A stretch of DNA of 15,512 nucleotides from JBCCQH01 sp039024435 (GTDB lineage: Bacteria; Bacteroidota; Bacteroidia; J057; JADKCL01): assembly GCA_039024435.1 (NCBI GenBank), contig JBCCQH010000142.1:1-15512 (forward strand), written 5' to 3'. Shown here piece by piece: positions 1 through 7,778 of this stretch (the first letter of the stretch is position 1; each line of letters opens with the position of its first letter). The notes beneath the pieces are model-generated. The model saw nothing but the letters and a program-made list of their open reading frames with translations, was not told the DNA's origin and ran no database searches. The position numbers and the translations under genes were made by a program.

Positions 1-78
1 AGAACCCTTTACCTGTCGCAGTTTGGCGATGATCTCCTTCTCAGTCAAGTGAGCAGAGGCTCTTGTTACTTTTCCCAT
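1..78 (-). CDS. N-terminal fragment of a possible transposase (partial, runs off left edge)
   Basis: Reading leftwards from an ATG at 78-76, an open frame of 26 residues reaches the window edge without a stop. It begins MGKVTRASAHLTEKEI and continues as a charged helix ending in KVKGS-like residues (RQVKGS). The pattern HLTEKEI..KLR..KG resembles the N-terminal helix-turn-helix region of IS630-type transposases, but this is a weak recollection based on a very short fragment. A good TAnnTTTG-type promoter element lies only four bases before the ATG, so the message would be leaderless or nearly so. It lies 42 bases downstream of the stop of the secreted-protein gene on the same strand. It could instead be any small DNA-binding protein. 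Confidence 0.4.
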   Translation of the reverse strand, partial: MGKVTRASAHLTEKEIIAKLRQVKGS

Positions 79-82
79 CCAG

Positions 83-114
83 CAAAGATAGTAAACTACC
101 CATTAGAAAACGAA
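83..114 (-). promoter_or_regulatory. Bacteroidota-type promoter for the left-edge gene
   Basis: On the minus strand TATCTTTG (90 to 83) matches the Bacteroidota -7 consensus TAnnTTTG exactly. A TTCG (114 to 111), one base off the -33 TTTG, lies 20 bases upstream, which is the usual spacing. The predicted transcription start falls at or next to the ATG at 78, implying a leaderless transcript. Seen in the sequence; activity is inferred. Confidence 0.35.
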
Positions 115-120
115 TTGGTA

Positions 121-1788
121 TCAGTCGAGGGGTACGATCTGGTAGCTCAGATCAAATACCCCTTCCTGGATCCCGCGGGTGCAAGGGCACTGGTCACCGG
201 TCTCCCGCTTGCCGGTTGAAGGTGTCCATCGCCACTGTCCATCGCCGACTGTTTGGGGGGTGAAAAATAGCTGGACCTCCCCGATGTGATCGTCCAGACA
301 GCCGTGGAAGGCAATTGGTGTCGCCGGCAACAGGTGCTTGTGCATCGCTTTTTTGGTGGCCCGGGTACAGGGAGCTTGCGGATCCAGCAATTTCCCGAAA
401 CTCCGGTTGATGCCATCGGCTTCCCAGCCGCCCACGTGGACCCGAAAGCTTCGGTCCTCGGGGACATGGATGACCACCGAGTGGTCCATGTCCCAGCGCT
501 TGCGGTAGGTCCGCGCCCGCCCGCTGTGCAGCACGTCTTTGCCTTTGACGAAATCGTTCAGGAAGTACCACTGCCCCCCAGCTTCGAAAAAGATTCGGAA
601 TTCGGAGCGGCTCGAAAATTCTTTGCGCTGGTGGAATTTTAGCCGGTCAAAATGGATGCGGTAGCTGTGAATCGGGTAGTCTTCCGCTACGCCCCTGGGA
701 ACATCCCACCAGAGGTGGATGGTGCGGGCAAATATGAGGCTGTCTGGGTGCTGTTTCCAGGGAAATGCCAGCCGGACGGTTGCATTTTCGGTTTGGTCGT
801 GTATCTCGACGCTGAGGGGCCCCGGGTGAGTGTTGCCGGGGCGTTTGGTGATCCGGTAGCGCAGCCGGGCGCTGGGTGAAGGCCGCGGCAAAGTCGGCCG
901 CACTACGACGGCGTAGTCCCGGTCCGACATGCGTACGGGCTGGACAAACTCGGGCTGGTCGGGGCGGTTGTTGTGCAGAGCGCCGCCGTCCCCACTGGCA
1001 AAAAGGTCCACCCGGGTGGCAAATACACTGTCCTGGGCGGTGGCAATCCGGTCGGGGAGGTTGCGGCGGACGGCACAGAAGCGGATGGGATGGATCTCGG
1101 TGCGGGCCGGCGGATGGCCCCGGTCCCAGATCCATTGGCCTTCCAGGTGAACCCAGTCGCCCACCGTCGGCCAGTTCCAGAGGCGGTCGCCCCGCGCGTG
1201 CCCGGCGGAAAAGAAGCCCCCGCTTTTGCCGGCGCAGTTGGCCGCACGGAGCGGATTTCCCCGGTTGCTGGCCCCCAGGCCCGATTCCCACTCGACGTGC
1301 ATGGAATGCTGGACGATGGTATCGGGTTGAGCATTTACTTCGGCGGGACCACTTTTGCGTTCGCGCTCGCCGGCATCTTTTTCGCCGCCCCGGTAGATGC
1401 GGCTCGCCAGTACATTTTTGTAGGCGGGGTCCGGCACCACGTCAAACCCAAAATCGTGGGTGTAGTGGTAGGCAGAGTAGTCGACCGGTGAGACGTGACA
1501 ACTGTTTGGGTGGTGGGGATTTTGGATGACCTTGCCTTCCAGTTCCGCGACAAAATGCTCGTCCACAACCGGTTTCCATTCCGGGATGAGCAAACCGATA
1601 TCATACACCCGCTTGATGAACAACACTTTGAGGGTGTCCATACAGGGGGCGCAACCGGCATTGGCGGCGTCGGAATAGGGTTGAAAGGGGATGGTTTGGG
1701 CCCGCGCCTCGCGGGGCAGGGAGGCGATGCACCCCCACAGTAAGGCGAAAACAATCGGAAGATGGAAGCGATCTAGATTACCGAGCAT
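121..1788 (-). CDS. Large secreted protein of unknown function (555 aa)
   Basis: I do not recognise a named family. The first 30 residues form a signal peptide: a short charged N-terminus, a hydrophobic run at about 10-24 and an ARA-Q cleavage site, so the protein is exported. The mature chain is rich in His, Trp and Cys. Notable segments are a Cys pair CAPC (46-49), a motif WDRGH (221-225) followed closely by EIHP (231-234) at the end of a W-rich stretch (204-234), a beta-rich middle (285-460), and a C-terminal CPC (534-536). The paired His/Glu residues of the WDRGH/EIHP block could bind a metal, but this is only a guess. The ATG at 1788 is favoured because it begins the signal peptide. Several long frames on the other strand are shadows of this GC-rich gene. 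It has no operon partner upstream; the divergent neighbour begins at 1966. Confidence 0.8.
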   Translation of the reverse strand: MLGNLDRFHLPIVFALLWGCIASLPREARAQTIPFQPYSDAANAGCAPCMDTLKVLFIKRVYDIGLLIPEWKPVVDEHFVAELEGKVIQNPHHPNSCHVSPVDYSAYHYTHDFGFDVVPDPAYKNVLASRIYRGGEKDAGERERKSGPAEVNAQPDTIVQHSMHVEWESGLGASNRGNPLRAANCAGKSGGFFSAGHARGDRLWNWPTVGDWVHLEGQWIWDRGHPPARTEIHPIRFCAVRRNLPDRIATAQDSVFATRVDLFASGDGGALHNNRPDQPEFVQPVRMSDRDYAVVVRPTLPRPSPSARLRYRITKRPGNTHPGPLSVEIHDQTENATVRLAFPWKQHPDSLIFARTIHLWWDVPRGVAEDYPIHSYRIHFDRLKFHQRKEFSSRSEFRIFFEAGGQWYFLNDFVKGKDVLHSGRARTYRKRWDMDHSVVIHVPEDRSFRVHVGGWEADGINRSFGKLLDPQAPCTRATKKAMHKHLLPATPIAFHGCLDDHIGEVQLFFTPQTVGDGQWRWTPSTGKRETGDQCPCTRGIQEGVFDLSYQIVPLD

Positions 1789-1965
1789 GGTGTAAAATTA
1801 GGCAGGATTTGATTAAGCGGCGGGGTAATTTTCATCTTGCAGGTTGGGTGATTCCGAAATTGCTCCAACCGGCCCGGACCATCACGCGTGGCATATTTTT
1901 TGCAGTGTTTTTAAATTGGAATCGCCGAAGATTACCTTTATTTTTTCGTCAAATTACTTTCTCCG

Positions 1966-2604
1966 ATGAGACTGACCCGTCGCGATTTGTTCTGTACTTG
2001 CTTTCTGACCTTGTTTGCCTGCGCGCAATTGCTTGCGGGATCGGTGCCCCATCTGCCCTCGGCGACGCAACCGATTCCCGATCCATCCCCCCAAATCCAG
2101 GTTCCGGAGCTTACCGAGGGCCAAATCGAGGATGGATTGATCAGCCCTTGTCCAGCAATGGAAGGGCTTTTTGGCGAAACGAACCGCGCCCGCATTTCGC
2201 CGGAAGCAAGCTCCTTCCCGGAGAGCCGTTCCGGCTTGCGCGCTACTGGTGTGGCCAAGGGGGAAGCGGCGGTCATTCACCAGAAAAAACACAAGCGCAG
2301 GAAATACAAGCTTCGCCGCCAGCGGAAGCAATCCGAGCGCGTGGGCCCGCGGCCCGGACCCCCGAGGAAGAGCAAATGGGCAAAAAAATCGCTGACTTTC
2401 GGACTCGTAAGTTTTGCGTTGTGGTTTCTTTTTCCGCTTTTGTCCATTCCGGCGTCCATCCTGGCCATCGTTTTCGGCACCCGGTCCCTGTCGGAGCGGG
2501 AGACCAAACGCAGAAAGGCGGTTGCTGGAATCGTTTTGGGATCGCTCAACCTCTTGTTGATCTTCAGTCTGGTTACCACCGCGCTCATCATTTTCGTCTT
2601 TTGA
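1966..2604 (+). CDS. DUF4190-like small membrane protein
   Basis: The 212-residue protein starts with an uncleaved-looking or cleavable hydrophobic segment (about 8-26). A Pro-rich acidic stretch follows (30-60), then a strongly basic linker (107-141, many Lys and Arg). It ends in two closely spaced membrane helices (about 144-171 and 186-211). The C-terminal part, with FPLLSIPASILAIVFGTRSL and then AGIVLGSLNLLLI, resembles DUF4190, a two-helix domain of unknown function that is common in Bacteroidota. The gene is convergent with the DUF2752 gene, 52 bases away. A longer frame on the same strand (1809-2768) overlaps it out of phase; it lacks protein-like features and is a shadow. The molecular role is unknown. 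Confidence 0.75.
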   Translation: MRLTRRDLFCTCFLTLFACAQLLAGSVPHLPSATQPIPDPSPQIQVPELTEGQIEDGLISPCPAMEGLFGETNRARISPEASSFPESRSGLRATGVAKGEAAVIHQKKHKRRKYKLRRQRKQSERVGPRPGPPRKSKWAKKSLTFGLVSFALWFLFPLLSIPASILAIVFGTRSLSERETKRRKAVAGIVLGSLNLLLIFSLVTTALIIFVF

Positions 2605-2656
2605 CGCGAGCGGAAGGCCGGGCTTGGTCCCCGGTCTGGTCTACGGCAAACCCAGT

Positions 2657-3277
2657 TTACACAATCGGGAAAGCGGCGCTCATGATTCCCATGACCACCA
2701 GTAAGGCAAAGGCGTACAGTCCCGTACCCAAAAAGCGCCGGGTCCAGTCGGCCTGTTTGACCCGCTGAAAGACAACCGTCCCCAATCCGCTGACCACCAC
2801 GACAATTGGCATCGCGATCGCAAAGTTCAGGGTGGTATAGGGCAGGAAAAAGTAATGCAGGGCCAGGGTAAACCCCACCGCGGGAAGAAATACCAGCAGG
2901 ACCACCGGGAGATTTTTTCCGCGCGGGCGCGCGGCGGCCTCCGGTGTCGTCTCCGCCGTTTCTCTGTGGACCGAAAGGAAGTAAGCCTTGCGAAATACAC
3001 TGATTTCCCGACCGAGGGCCGAGAGCCAAAGAATGCCCAAAATCGGCATTACGAAGAAGCACAACTGATTGTAATTGGCGGCGCCGAGGAAATCCAAATG
3101 CAGCAAATGCATGCAGGCCCGCGTCATCCCCTCCGAATAGAATCCTTCAACTCCCAGTTGGGCGAAAAAGCTGATGGATTCTCCCTCATCGAAGTAATCG
3201 GCCGGCAAGCAAAGAAGCAAAATAGGAATCCCAATCAGGATTCCTATTTTGATCATGCGGAAAATCTTGAGGAACAT
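2657..3277 (-). CDS. DUF2752 family membrane protein
   Basis: The 206-residue protein begins with a membrane helix (10-24) followed by LPADYFDEGESIS and the block GMTRACMHLLHLDF (50-63) plus AANYN (66-70). This is the DUF2752 signature, a short membrane domain of unknown function. In the family as I recall it, the segment before MTRA carries cysteines (CGxTRA); here those positions read SEGMTRA, so the cysteines are missing. A second hydrophobic segment (73-88), a basic linker (90-122) and two or three further helices (123-142, 150-171, 185-203) make it longer than usual members. I chose the ATG at 3277; an in-frame GTG at 3304 would add nine residues. It lies downstream of the TM2 gene on the same strand with a 187-base gap, so a shared transcript is plausible. 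Confidence 0.75.
   Translation of the reverse strand: MFLKIFRMIKIGILIGIPILLLCLPADYFDEGESISFFAQLGVEGFYSEGMTRACMHLLHLDFLGAANYNQLCFFVMPILGILWLSALGREISVFRKAYFLSVHRETAETTPEAAARPRGKNLPVVLLVFLPAVGFTLALHYFFLPYTTLNFAIAMPIVVVVSGLGTVVFQRVKQADWTRRFLGTGLYAFALLVVMGIMSAAFPIV
3218..3251. other. Perfect 14-bp inverted repeat inside the DUF2752 coding start
   Basis: Bases 3218-3231 and 3238-3251 are exact reverse complements, separated by a 6-base loop (CAATCA). The arm contains AAAATAGGAATCC. It covers codons about 9-20 of the DUF2752 gene, encoding the repetitive IGILIGIPI of the first membrane helix. It could fold in the mRNA close to the start codon. Coding of a repetitive hydrophobic helix may explain part of the symmetry. 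Confidence 0.6.
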
Positions 3278-3464
3278 AATTGCCCAGGTTGATTTTTTAA
3301 GCACTTATTTCGCTGAGGTGCGAACGCCCGGTGACTAGTCGAGATACTTTGCTTGCGCCTCAGTCCCACTTATTTTCCCGTGCGTGATTCCTGAGTCGAT
3401 TTGCGATTGTCCAATTCTGCATCAGAAAAAGGCAAATCTGCGCTCAGGCAAGCGCGCAACTCAG

Positions 3465-4061
3465 TTAAAATGTTTCTTCGTAGGGGCCATCCTTGGGCTC
3501 GAGGTCCCCGGTGATGATGCGGATCAGGTCGATCAGGGTCCAGATACCGCAGAGTCCGGCGGTCAACAACTGGATGATGCCGGCTCCGGTGTAACCCAGG
3601 TAGAAGCGATGGATACCCAATGCCCCAACGAAAATGCACAGCAAAAGGGCAACCAGTTGGCTTTTGCCTTTGGCGGGGCGGTCTTCCCGGTTGGCTTTCT
3701 TGAGTACTTTGTTGGCCTTCATGACCAGTACTTTGGCCGCAATGCGTTCCTTGAGGGTAAGCTGTGATCTTTGCTCCTTGGTCAGGAGATCTTTGACCTT
3801 CAGTTTGGAGGTTTTCTTCTTGACCGATTTCTTATCGTTGGTCAAAGGGGCCGCCGCTTCTTCGGTGGCTTCCGCTTCCAGACCCAAGGATTCATCCTGG
3901 ATTTGCCCTTGGGCATCCGCTTCTAGTGCATTTTGGGCAACCGTTTTCTGCAGGCTTTCCTGCCGGAGGCTACCTTCGGCAGTGCGGGTAGCAATGCTGA
4001 TCGAGAAACCAAGTACGGCGATGGCAGCAAACGCGTAAATAGAGTAAAAAAGTTTCTTCAT
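3465..4061 (-). CDS. TM2-domain protein with signal peptide and basic linker
   Basis: The 198-residue protein has an N-terminal hydrophobic signal or anchor (4-24), a low-complexity acidic region (45-72), a Lys-rich region (77-133), and a C-terminal TM2 domain (about 133-186). The TM2 domain is recognised from KSQLVALLLCIFVGALGIHR, then FYLGYTGAGIIQLL and the helix IWTLIDLIRIITG: two helices joined by a short loop with the conserved G-x-H-R-F-Y-L-G and D-x-x-R/I pattern. TM2 proteins occur across bacteria and animals; the bacterial role is mostly unknown. The ATG at 4061 begins a typical MKK signal sequence. The DUF2752 gene follows on the same strand. The upstream region to 4238 is AT-rich and divergent from the TPR gene. 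Confidence 0.85.
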   Translation of the reverse strand: MKKLFYSIYAFAAIAVLGFSISIATRTAEGSLRQESLQKTVAQNALEADAQGQIQDESLGLEAEATEEAAAPLTNDKKSVKKKTSKLKVKDLLTKEQRSQLTLKERIAAKVLVMKANKVLKKANREDRPAKGKSQLVALLLCIFVGALGIHRFYLGYTGAGIIQLLTAGLCGIWTLIDLIRIITGDLEPKDGPYEETF

Positions 4062-4179
4062 GGTCCTTGTTATAAGTAATGAATTGGTTTGATTAATGCT
4101 TTCGATTGAATAGTCTCAAACAAGCTTTTATTTTCAGGAAATTCATAAGTTATTCTGAAAAAACCAACTTTTTTCCACT

Positions 4180-4187
4180 TATAATTG
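4180..4187 (+). promoter_or_regulatory. Possible -7 promoter element for the TPR gene
   Basis: TATAATTG matches TAnnTTTG at all but one base and lies 50 bases before the chosen ATG in an AT-rich divergent spacer (4062-4237). I see no convincing -33 TTTG at the right distance, so this is weak. Confidence 0.25.
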
Positions 4188-4237
4188 CCCCTAATCGAAA
4201 AATTTTGCGGTTTTTCTGGACAAGCCCCAATGCTGCC

Positions 4238-5290
4238 ATGAAAATTTTCCCTTTTGCGTGTCTACTGATTCCGGTTCGGAAGTGCCATTGTCGGCTCCTG
4301 TTCGGCCTCATTGGTCTGATTCATGTCCAACTGGCGGGTTTTGGACAATCTGTGCGCAGCCCCTCCGAAATCGCCGAAATCACTCAGCAATCCCAACTGG
4401 ACTACTCGATTGAGGTGGTGCCGGAACGCTTGCCGGAACCGCCCCTTACCCAGCGCAACCATTCCCGCTTGTACCAGGAGGTGAGCGGCGAAGGCTACCA
4501 GATTGCGGAATATGGCCTGGATTCGGTGGACCAGGCGGTGTATGCAGCGGCAGAACGGGCCTACCGTGCCCAAGACTACGGGGCGGCGCGGCGTGCTTAC
4601 CTTGCCCTATTGGCCCGCAATCCGGAATACGGGTTTGTGATGACGCTGGTCGGCGAGTGTTACAAACTGACCGGTGAATCCGATTCCGCCACCGTGTGGT
4701 ACGAGCGGGCCATTGCCGCCAATTTCTTTGATTATTTGCCGCATTGGTTCCTGGCCAGCAGCTTATTGGAACGGGGCGAATCCGAGGCAGCGGCGCGGGA
4801 AATCGCTACGGCCTGGACGCTGAACCGCAACCACAATCAATTGCGGGCGGTTGCCCAACAGATTTTTACCCAGGCCGGTCGCAAAGTGGAGGATTTTCAG
4901 TTCCGCTCCGAAGCGGAGGTCCGGCGCAAAGGGGCGCAAGTGGTGGTGGAAGCCCGGGAAGACTGGATTGCCTACGGCCTCTGCAAAGCGATCTGGGCCT
5001 TCGAACCCGGGATTCGACCGGCGAATGCGGACGAAAATTATTGTTTGCCGGAGGAAGAAGAGTGCTTGCTCAATCTATTTGCGGTGTGGGAGGCGGACAA
5101 AGATCGCAAAGGGATGAAATCGCCCTTGCCCCGGACCCTCAAGCGCGCGATTGAGGAACGCTGGCTGGCCGAATTTGTCTTTTTTGAATTGTGGCTACCC
5201 CGCGAACCGCTGATCGTGTACACCCAGCCCCGCGAGGGCATTGAAGCCATTGCGCGCTACGTCGTCGAGGTACGCGGCCAAAAGAAATGA
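4238..5290 (+). CDS. Secreted or periplasmic tetratricopeptide-repeat protein
   Basis: The 350-residue protein starts at the ATG at 4238, which begins a long signal peptide (hydrophobic 19-34, cleavage near GFGQ, 34-37). An upstream in-frame ATG (4106) would add 44 AT-rich residues with no protein character, so I rejected it. Residues about 100-200 form three TPR-like helix pairs, with A..AYRAQDYGAARRAYLAL (first), then GECYKLTGESDSATVWYERA and LASSLLERGESEAAAREIA. TPRs bind protein partners. Residues 215-350 form a compact Trp- and Glu-rich C-terminal domain that I do not recognise, containing WIAYGLCKAIWAFEPG and LPREPLIVYTQPREG. The gene is convergent with the SDR gene, 30 bases away, and divergent from the TM2 gene. 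Function is unknown beyond a scaffold role in the envelope. Confidence 0.8.
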   Translation: MKIFPFACLLIPVRKCHCRLLFGLIGLIHVQLAGFGQSVRSPSEIAEITQQSQLDYSIEVVPERLPEPPLTQRNHSRLYQEVSGEGYQIAEYGLDSVDQAVYAAAERAYRAQDYGAARRAYLALLARNPEYGFVMTLVGECYKLTGESDSATVWYERAIAANFFDYLPHWFLASSLLERGESEAAAREIATAWTLNRNHNQLRAVAQQIFTQAGRKVEDFQFRSEAEVRRKGAQVVVEAREDWIAYGLCKAIWAFEPGIRPANADENYCLPEEEECLLNLFAVWEADKDRKGMKSPLPRTLKRAIEERWLAEFVFFELWLPREPLIVYTQPREGIEAIARYVVEVRGQKK

Positions 5291-5320
5291 GCCGCTCCCG
5301 GCAACGCGGTGGGGTTCGGA

Positions 5321-6172
5321 TCAAAAACTGATTTCGCACAGTTCTTCACTCCGTGCCCAGAGCTTTCCCGCCAATTCGGAATCGTAAGCGTGGTCCACCG
5401 AACGGGTTTCCCGGCTCTTTTCGAAGTACTTGCCGGATACGCCTGCGAGTTTCGGGGATGTCGCGACGTGGAGGGAGGTCTGGGCGCCTTGGCGCGCGGT
5501 GAGCATAAAGGGCTTGAACGCGGTCCAGAGCACCTTGGCCAGGAGAGAGCCGCTCTTTTGTCCGATTTCCGTGCGGACTACGCCGGGGTGGAGGACATTG
5601 GCAGTTAAAGTGGGGCTGGGAAAGCGCCGGGCAAATTCGTAAGTAAACAGGATGTTGGCGAGCTTGGACTGGCTGTAGGCTCGCCAGGAGGAATAGCCGC
5701 CCGCCGGCGCGGTAGTGAAGCTGGCAAAGTTGATTTGGCCACCGTAATGGGAGCCGGATGAGACATTGACGATGCGGGCGGAAGGGGCGCTGCGCAAAGC
5801 GGGCATCAGTTGGTGGGTCAATAGGAAATGCCCGATGTGGTTGACCGCAAATTGCAATTCAATGCCCTCCGGCGAGGTCTGGAACTGGCTCACGAAGGTG
5901 CCAGCGTTGTTGATCAGTACGTCGACGTGGGCATACTTAGCGATGACCCGAGCGGCGGCTTCCCGAACCGAATCCTGGGAGGAAAGATCGCAAATCACCA
6001 AATCGACTTTTTTGCTGCCGGAGCGCTGGCAAATGGCCGTGCGGGCGGCTTCGGCTTTGGTGGCGTTGCGGCAGAGCATGACCACCTGGGCTCCTTTTCC
6101 CGCCAACCCCAGGGCGGTCGTCTTCCCGATTCCGGCATTGGCGCCGGTGACCAGACAAATCTTATTTTCCAT
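5321..6172 (-). CDS. Short-chain dehydrogenase/reductase (retinol dehydrogenase-like SDR)
   Basis: This is a 283-residue NAD(P)-dependent oxidoreductase with a Rossmann fold. The cofactor-binding motif TGANAGIG is at 9-16, CDLSS (adenine pocket) at 61-65, NNAG at 88-91, the structural Asn at 111, the catalytic Ser in NVSSGSHYG (138 or 139), and the catalytic YSQSK with Tyr166 and Lys170. HPGVVRTEIG (195-204) follows as expected. Arg36 in LCRN, after the second strand, suggests NADPH preference. The pattern resembles the retinol dehydrogenase 11-14 / WWOX-like branch of SDRs, whose bacterial members have mostly unknown substrates. The ATG at 6172 starts directly before the first strand; an upstream TTG (6202) would add ten unlikely residues. 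It is cytosolic by lack of a signal. A terminator for the upstream gene lies just ahead of its promoter region. Confidence 0.9.
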   Translation of the reverse strand: MENKICLVTGANAGIGKTTALGLAGKGAQVVMLCRNATKAEAARTAICQRSGSKKVDLVICDLSSQDSVREAAARVIAKYAHVDVLINNAGTFVSQFQTSPEGIELQFAVNHIGHFLLTHQLMPALRSAPSARIVNVSSGSHYGGQINFASFTTAPAGGYSSWRAYSQSKLANILFTYEFARRFPSPTLTANVLHPGVVRTEIGQKSGSLLAKVLWTAFKPFMLTARQGAQTSLHVATSPKLAGVSGKYFEKSRETRSVDHAYDSELAGKLWARSEELCEISF

Positions 6173-6210
6173 CGGGATTAAAATACACCAAAGGCGGCGC
6201 AAACAAAAAA

Positions 6211-6242
6211 ATGCGGAAGCAAGGTCGGTCTTGCTTCCGCAT
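6211..6242 (-). terminator. Intrinsic terminator after the T9SS cargo gene
   Basis: A perfect 13-bp inverted repeat (6211-6223 with 6230-6242, arm ATGCGGAAGCAAG) encloses a 6-base loop. On the minus strand it is followed at once by TTTTTTTGTTT. This is a textbook Rho-independent terminator for the gene ending at 6262. It also insulates the SDR gene that begins at 6172 on the same strand. Confidence 0.9.
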
Positions 6243-6261
6243 CTTACGCTGTCGAGCGTAC

Positions 6262-7664
6262 TTATTCTACCACCAGCTTGCGCATCAGAGAGTGGTTTTG
6301 GCTGTCACTCATCCGCACAAAGTAGACGCCAGCGGTGAGGTTTCCAGGTTCAGGCGTGCGGTGCTGGTCCCGGCGTGAACCGACATTTGCTGCTCGCTGA
6401 TGACCCGCCCCCGGGTATCGTATACCTGAGCGATCAACATGCCTTCCTGGCCACTTTGGATGTCGATTCGGGCTTCGCCGGAGGCCGGATTGGGATAGAA
6501 GCGGCTTCCGTTCAGCCCTTCGGAACCCATGAGCATGGCGCTCACGATCTTGGTGTCGTACATCTCGCCGGCGGTGGTGTGGACGTGGACCCGGTACTGG
6601 TAGAGTTCATTTTCCTTGACTCGCCAGTCGCGTACCGCGTAGCTGGTCTTGCCGCTGGGATTGATGCCCCGGGGTTCGAGGGTCTCCAGAGTGGTAAAAG
6701 GACCATCGTCGATGCTGCGTTCGAGGAAATAGCTAGCGACATTGATTTCATCTTCTACTTCCCAACTCACATCGATGATATTTTCTTCCTGGTTCGGAAT
6801 CGCAACGACCTCAATATCGCTTAAGTCCAGGGGACAGCCATTGGCCCCGGTAACATTGAGGGTATAGGTTCCCGAACCGAAGGTGCTGAAGGCTTCAACG
6901 GTGGCAAATACGGTTCCCGGCCCCACATTGGCGGTGACCTGGGATTGGAGGCCGCAAAAGTCGTCGTTGATGCCAATATTCCCCGCACAACAGCCGGACC
7001 CCACGTATAAATAGGTATCCCAACTGGACCCGCCGCACAGGGAAAAGGTCCAGTTGTCATTGCAGGGGAGGTTGATCGCTACGACCTGATCACTGGATGC
7101 CCGCAGGACGCAGGTACTCCCTGCCCCGCTGGTATTTCCCGAAAATGAGCCGGGCGCATTGATGGACCCGGCGGTGATGCAGGGCCCCGGTATAGGAACG
7201 GTCCAGCTTGTCTGAATGATCAGACAGCCGTCGTTGACCCCGGTAGTGGTAATGGCGCAACCGGAGGGATCCCCGGTAACGATCATGGTAAAGTTGAAAC
7301 ACGGCCCCGCAATATTGTCGTCAACTGCCCACCAATTGCTGGCTGGACTTTGGGAACAAGTCGCGCAGTTGTAAGTAACCGTATTACCGGCAATGAAGGC
7401 ATTTGCGGTTGAGCCTCCGCTGACCAGCGAAGTCGGAGATACACTCACAATATTCAAACCGCAGTTGATCGAAGTGGCAAATCCGTCGATGGAGCCGTCG
7501 ACCCCAACACAAACCTGCACATCCATGGAGTAATTTCCGCCACCAACCGACTGAACGTTGGAGGGGGTAATCACAGGCGTGGTATCACACGCAAACGACA
7601 CGTTGAAGGTTAAACCGAACGCGAACGTAAGGCAAGTAATTAGCAACCAATTTTTGGACAACAT
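6262..7664 (-). pseudogene. Secreted T9SS cargo protein with a frameshift in its C-terminal sorting domain
   Basis: The open frame from the ATG at 7664 runs 451 residues to a TGA at 6309. It has a signal peptide (6-26), a Cys-rich N-terminal half (27-165) with beta-sandwich character, a PPC-like domain (about 185-272: WTFSLCGGSSWDTYLYVG, then GTYTLNVTG), an Fn3-like stretch (281-378) and the start of a type IX secretion sorting domain (389 on: FYPNPASGEARIDIQ, then VYDTRGRVISE). After LNLET (438-442) the frame goes wrong. One base shifted, the sequence reads TAGVYFVRMSDSQ and ends in MRKLVVE before a TAA at 6262, exactly the expected sorting-domain end. One missing base in the CC at 6339-6340 would explain it. 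Unrepaired, the product would lack the signal needed for export and surface anchoring through the T9SS. It may be a sequencing error rather than a true pseudogene. A terminator follows. Confidence 0.85.
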
Positions 7665-7699
7665 CAAAAAAACAAATAAGGTTCACAGACAATTAACAG

Positions 7700-7731
7700 C
7701 AAAATATTTGCAGGAAGAGGTAAGGTACAAA
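7700..7731 (-). promoter_or_regulatory. Possible promoter of the T9SS cargo gene
   Basis: On the minus strand TTTG (7731 to 7728) is followed after 21 bases by TATTTTG (7706 to 7700), close to the Bacteroidota TTTG-N19/20-TAnnTTTG pattern but one base off in the -7 element. The ATG lies about 35 bases downstream. The 114-base spacer (7665-7778) is AT-rich and shared with the divergent HTTM gene. Confidence 0.3.
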
Positions 7732-7778
7732 TTATTTTTCCTTTTCTGTTACTTTTACTGCTAATTCGTACAAAATCT

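Noticed and set aside
876..1529. Long plus-strand frames opposite the 555-residue secreted protein
   Set aside because: Arg/Gly/Pro-rich composition typical of antisense shadows; the minus-strand frame has a signal peptide and balanced composition.
1809..2768. 319-residue plus-strand open frame
   Set aside because: It overlaps the DUF4190-like gene out of phase, lacks membrane or signal features, and runs through the convergent gene's 3' end; a high-GC shadow.
6309..6345. Programmed frameshift in the T9SS gene
   Set aside because: No slippery heptamer, no long homopolymer and no obvious downstream stimulator; deletion or sequencing error is simpler.
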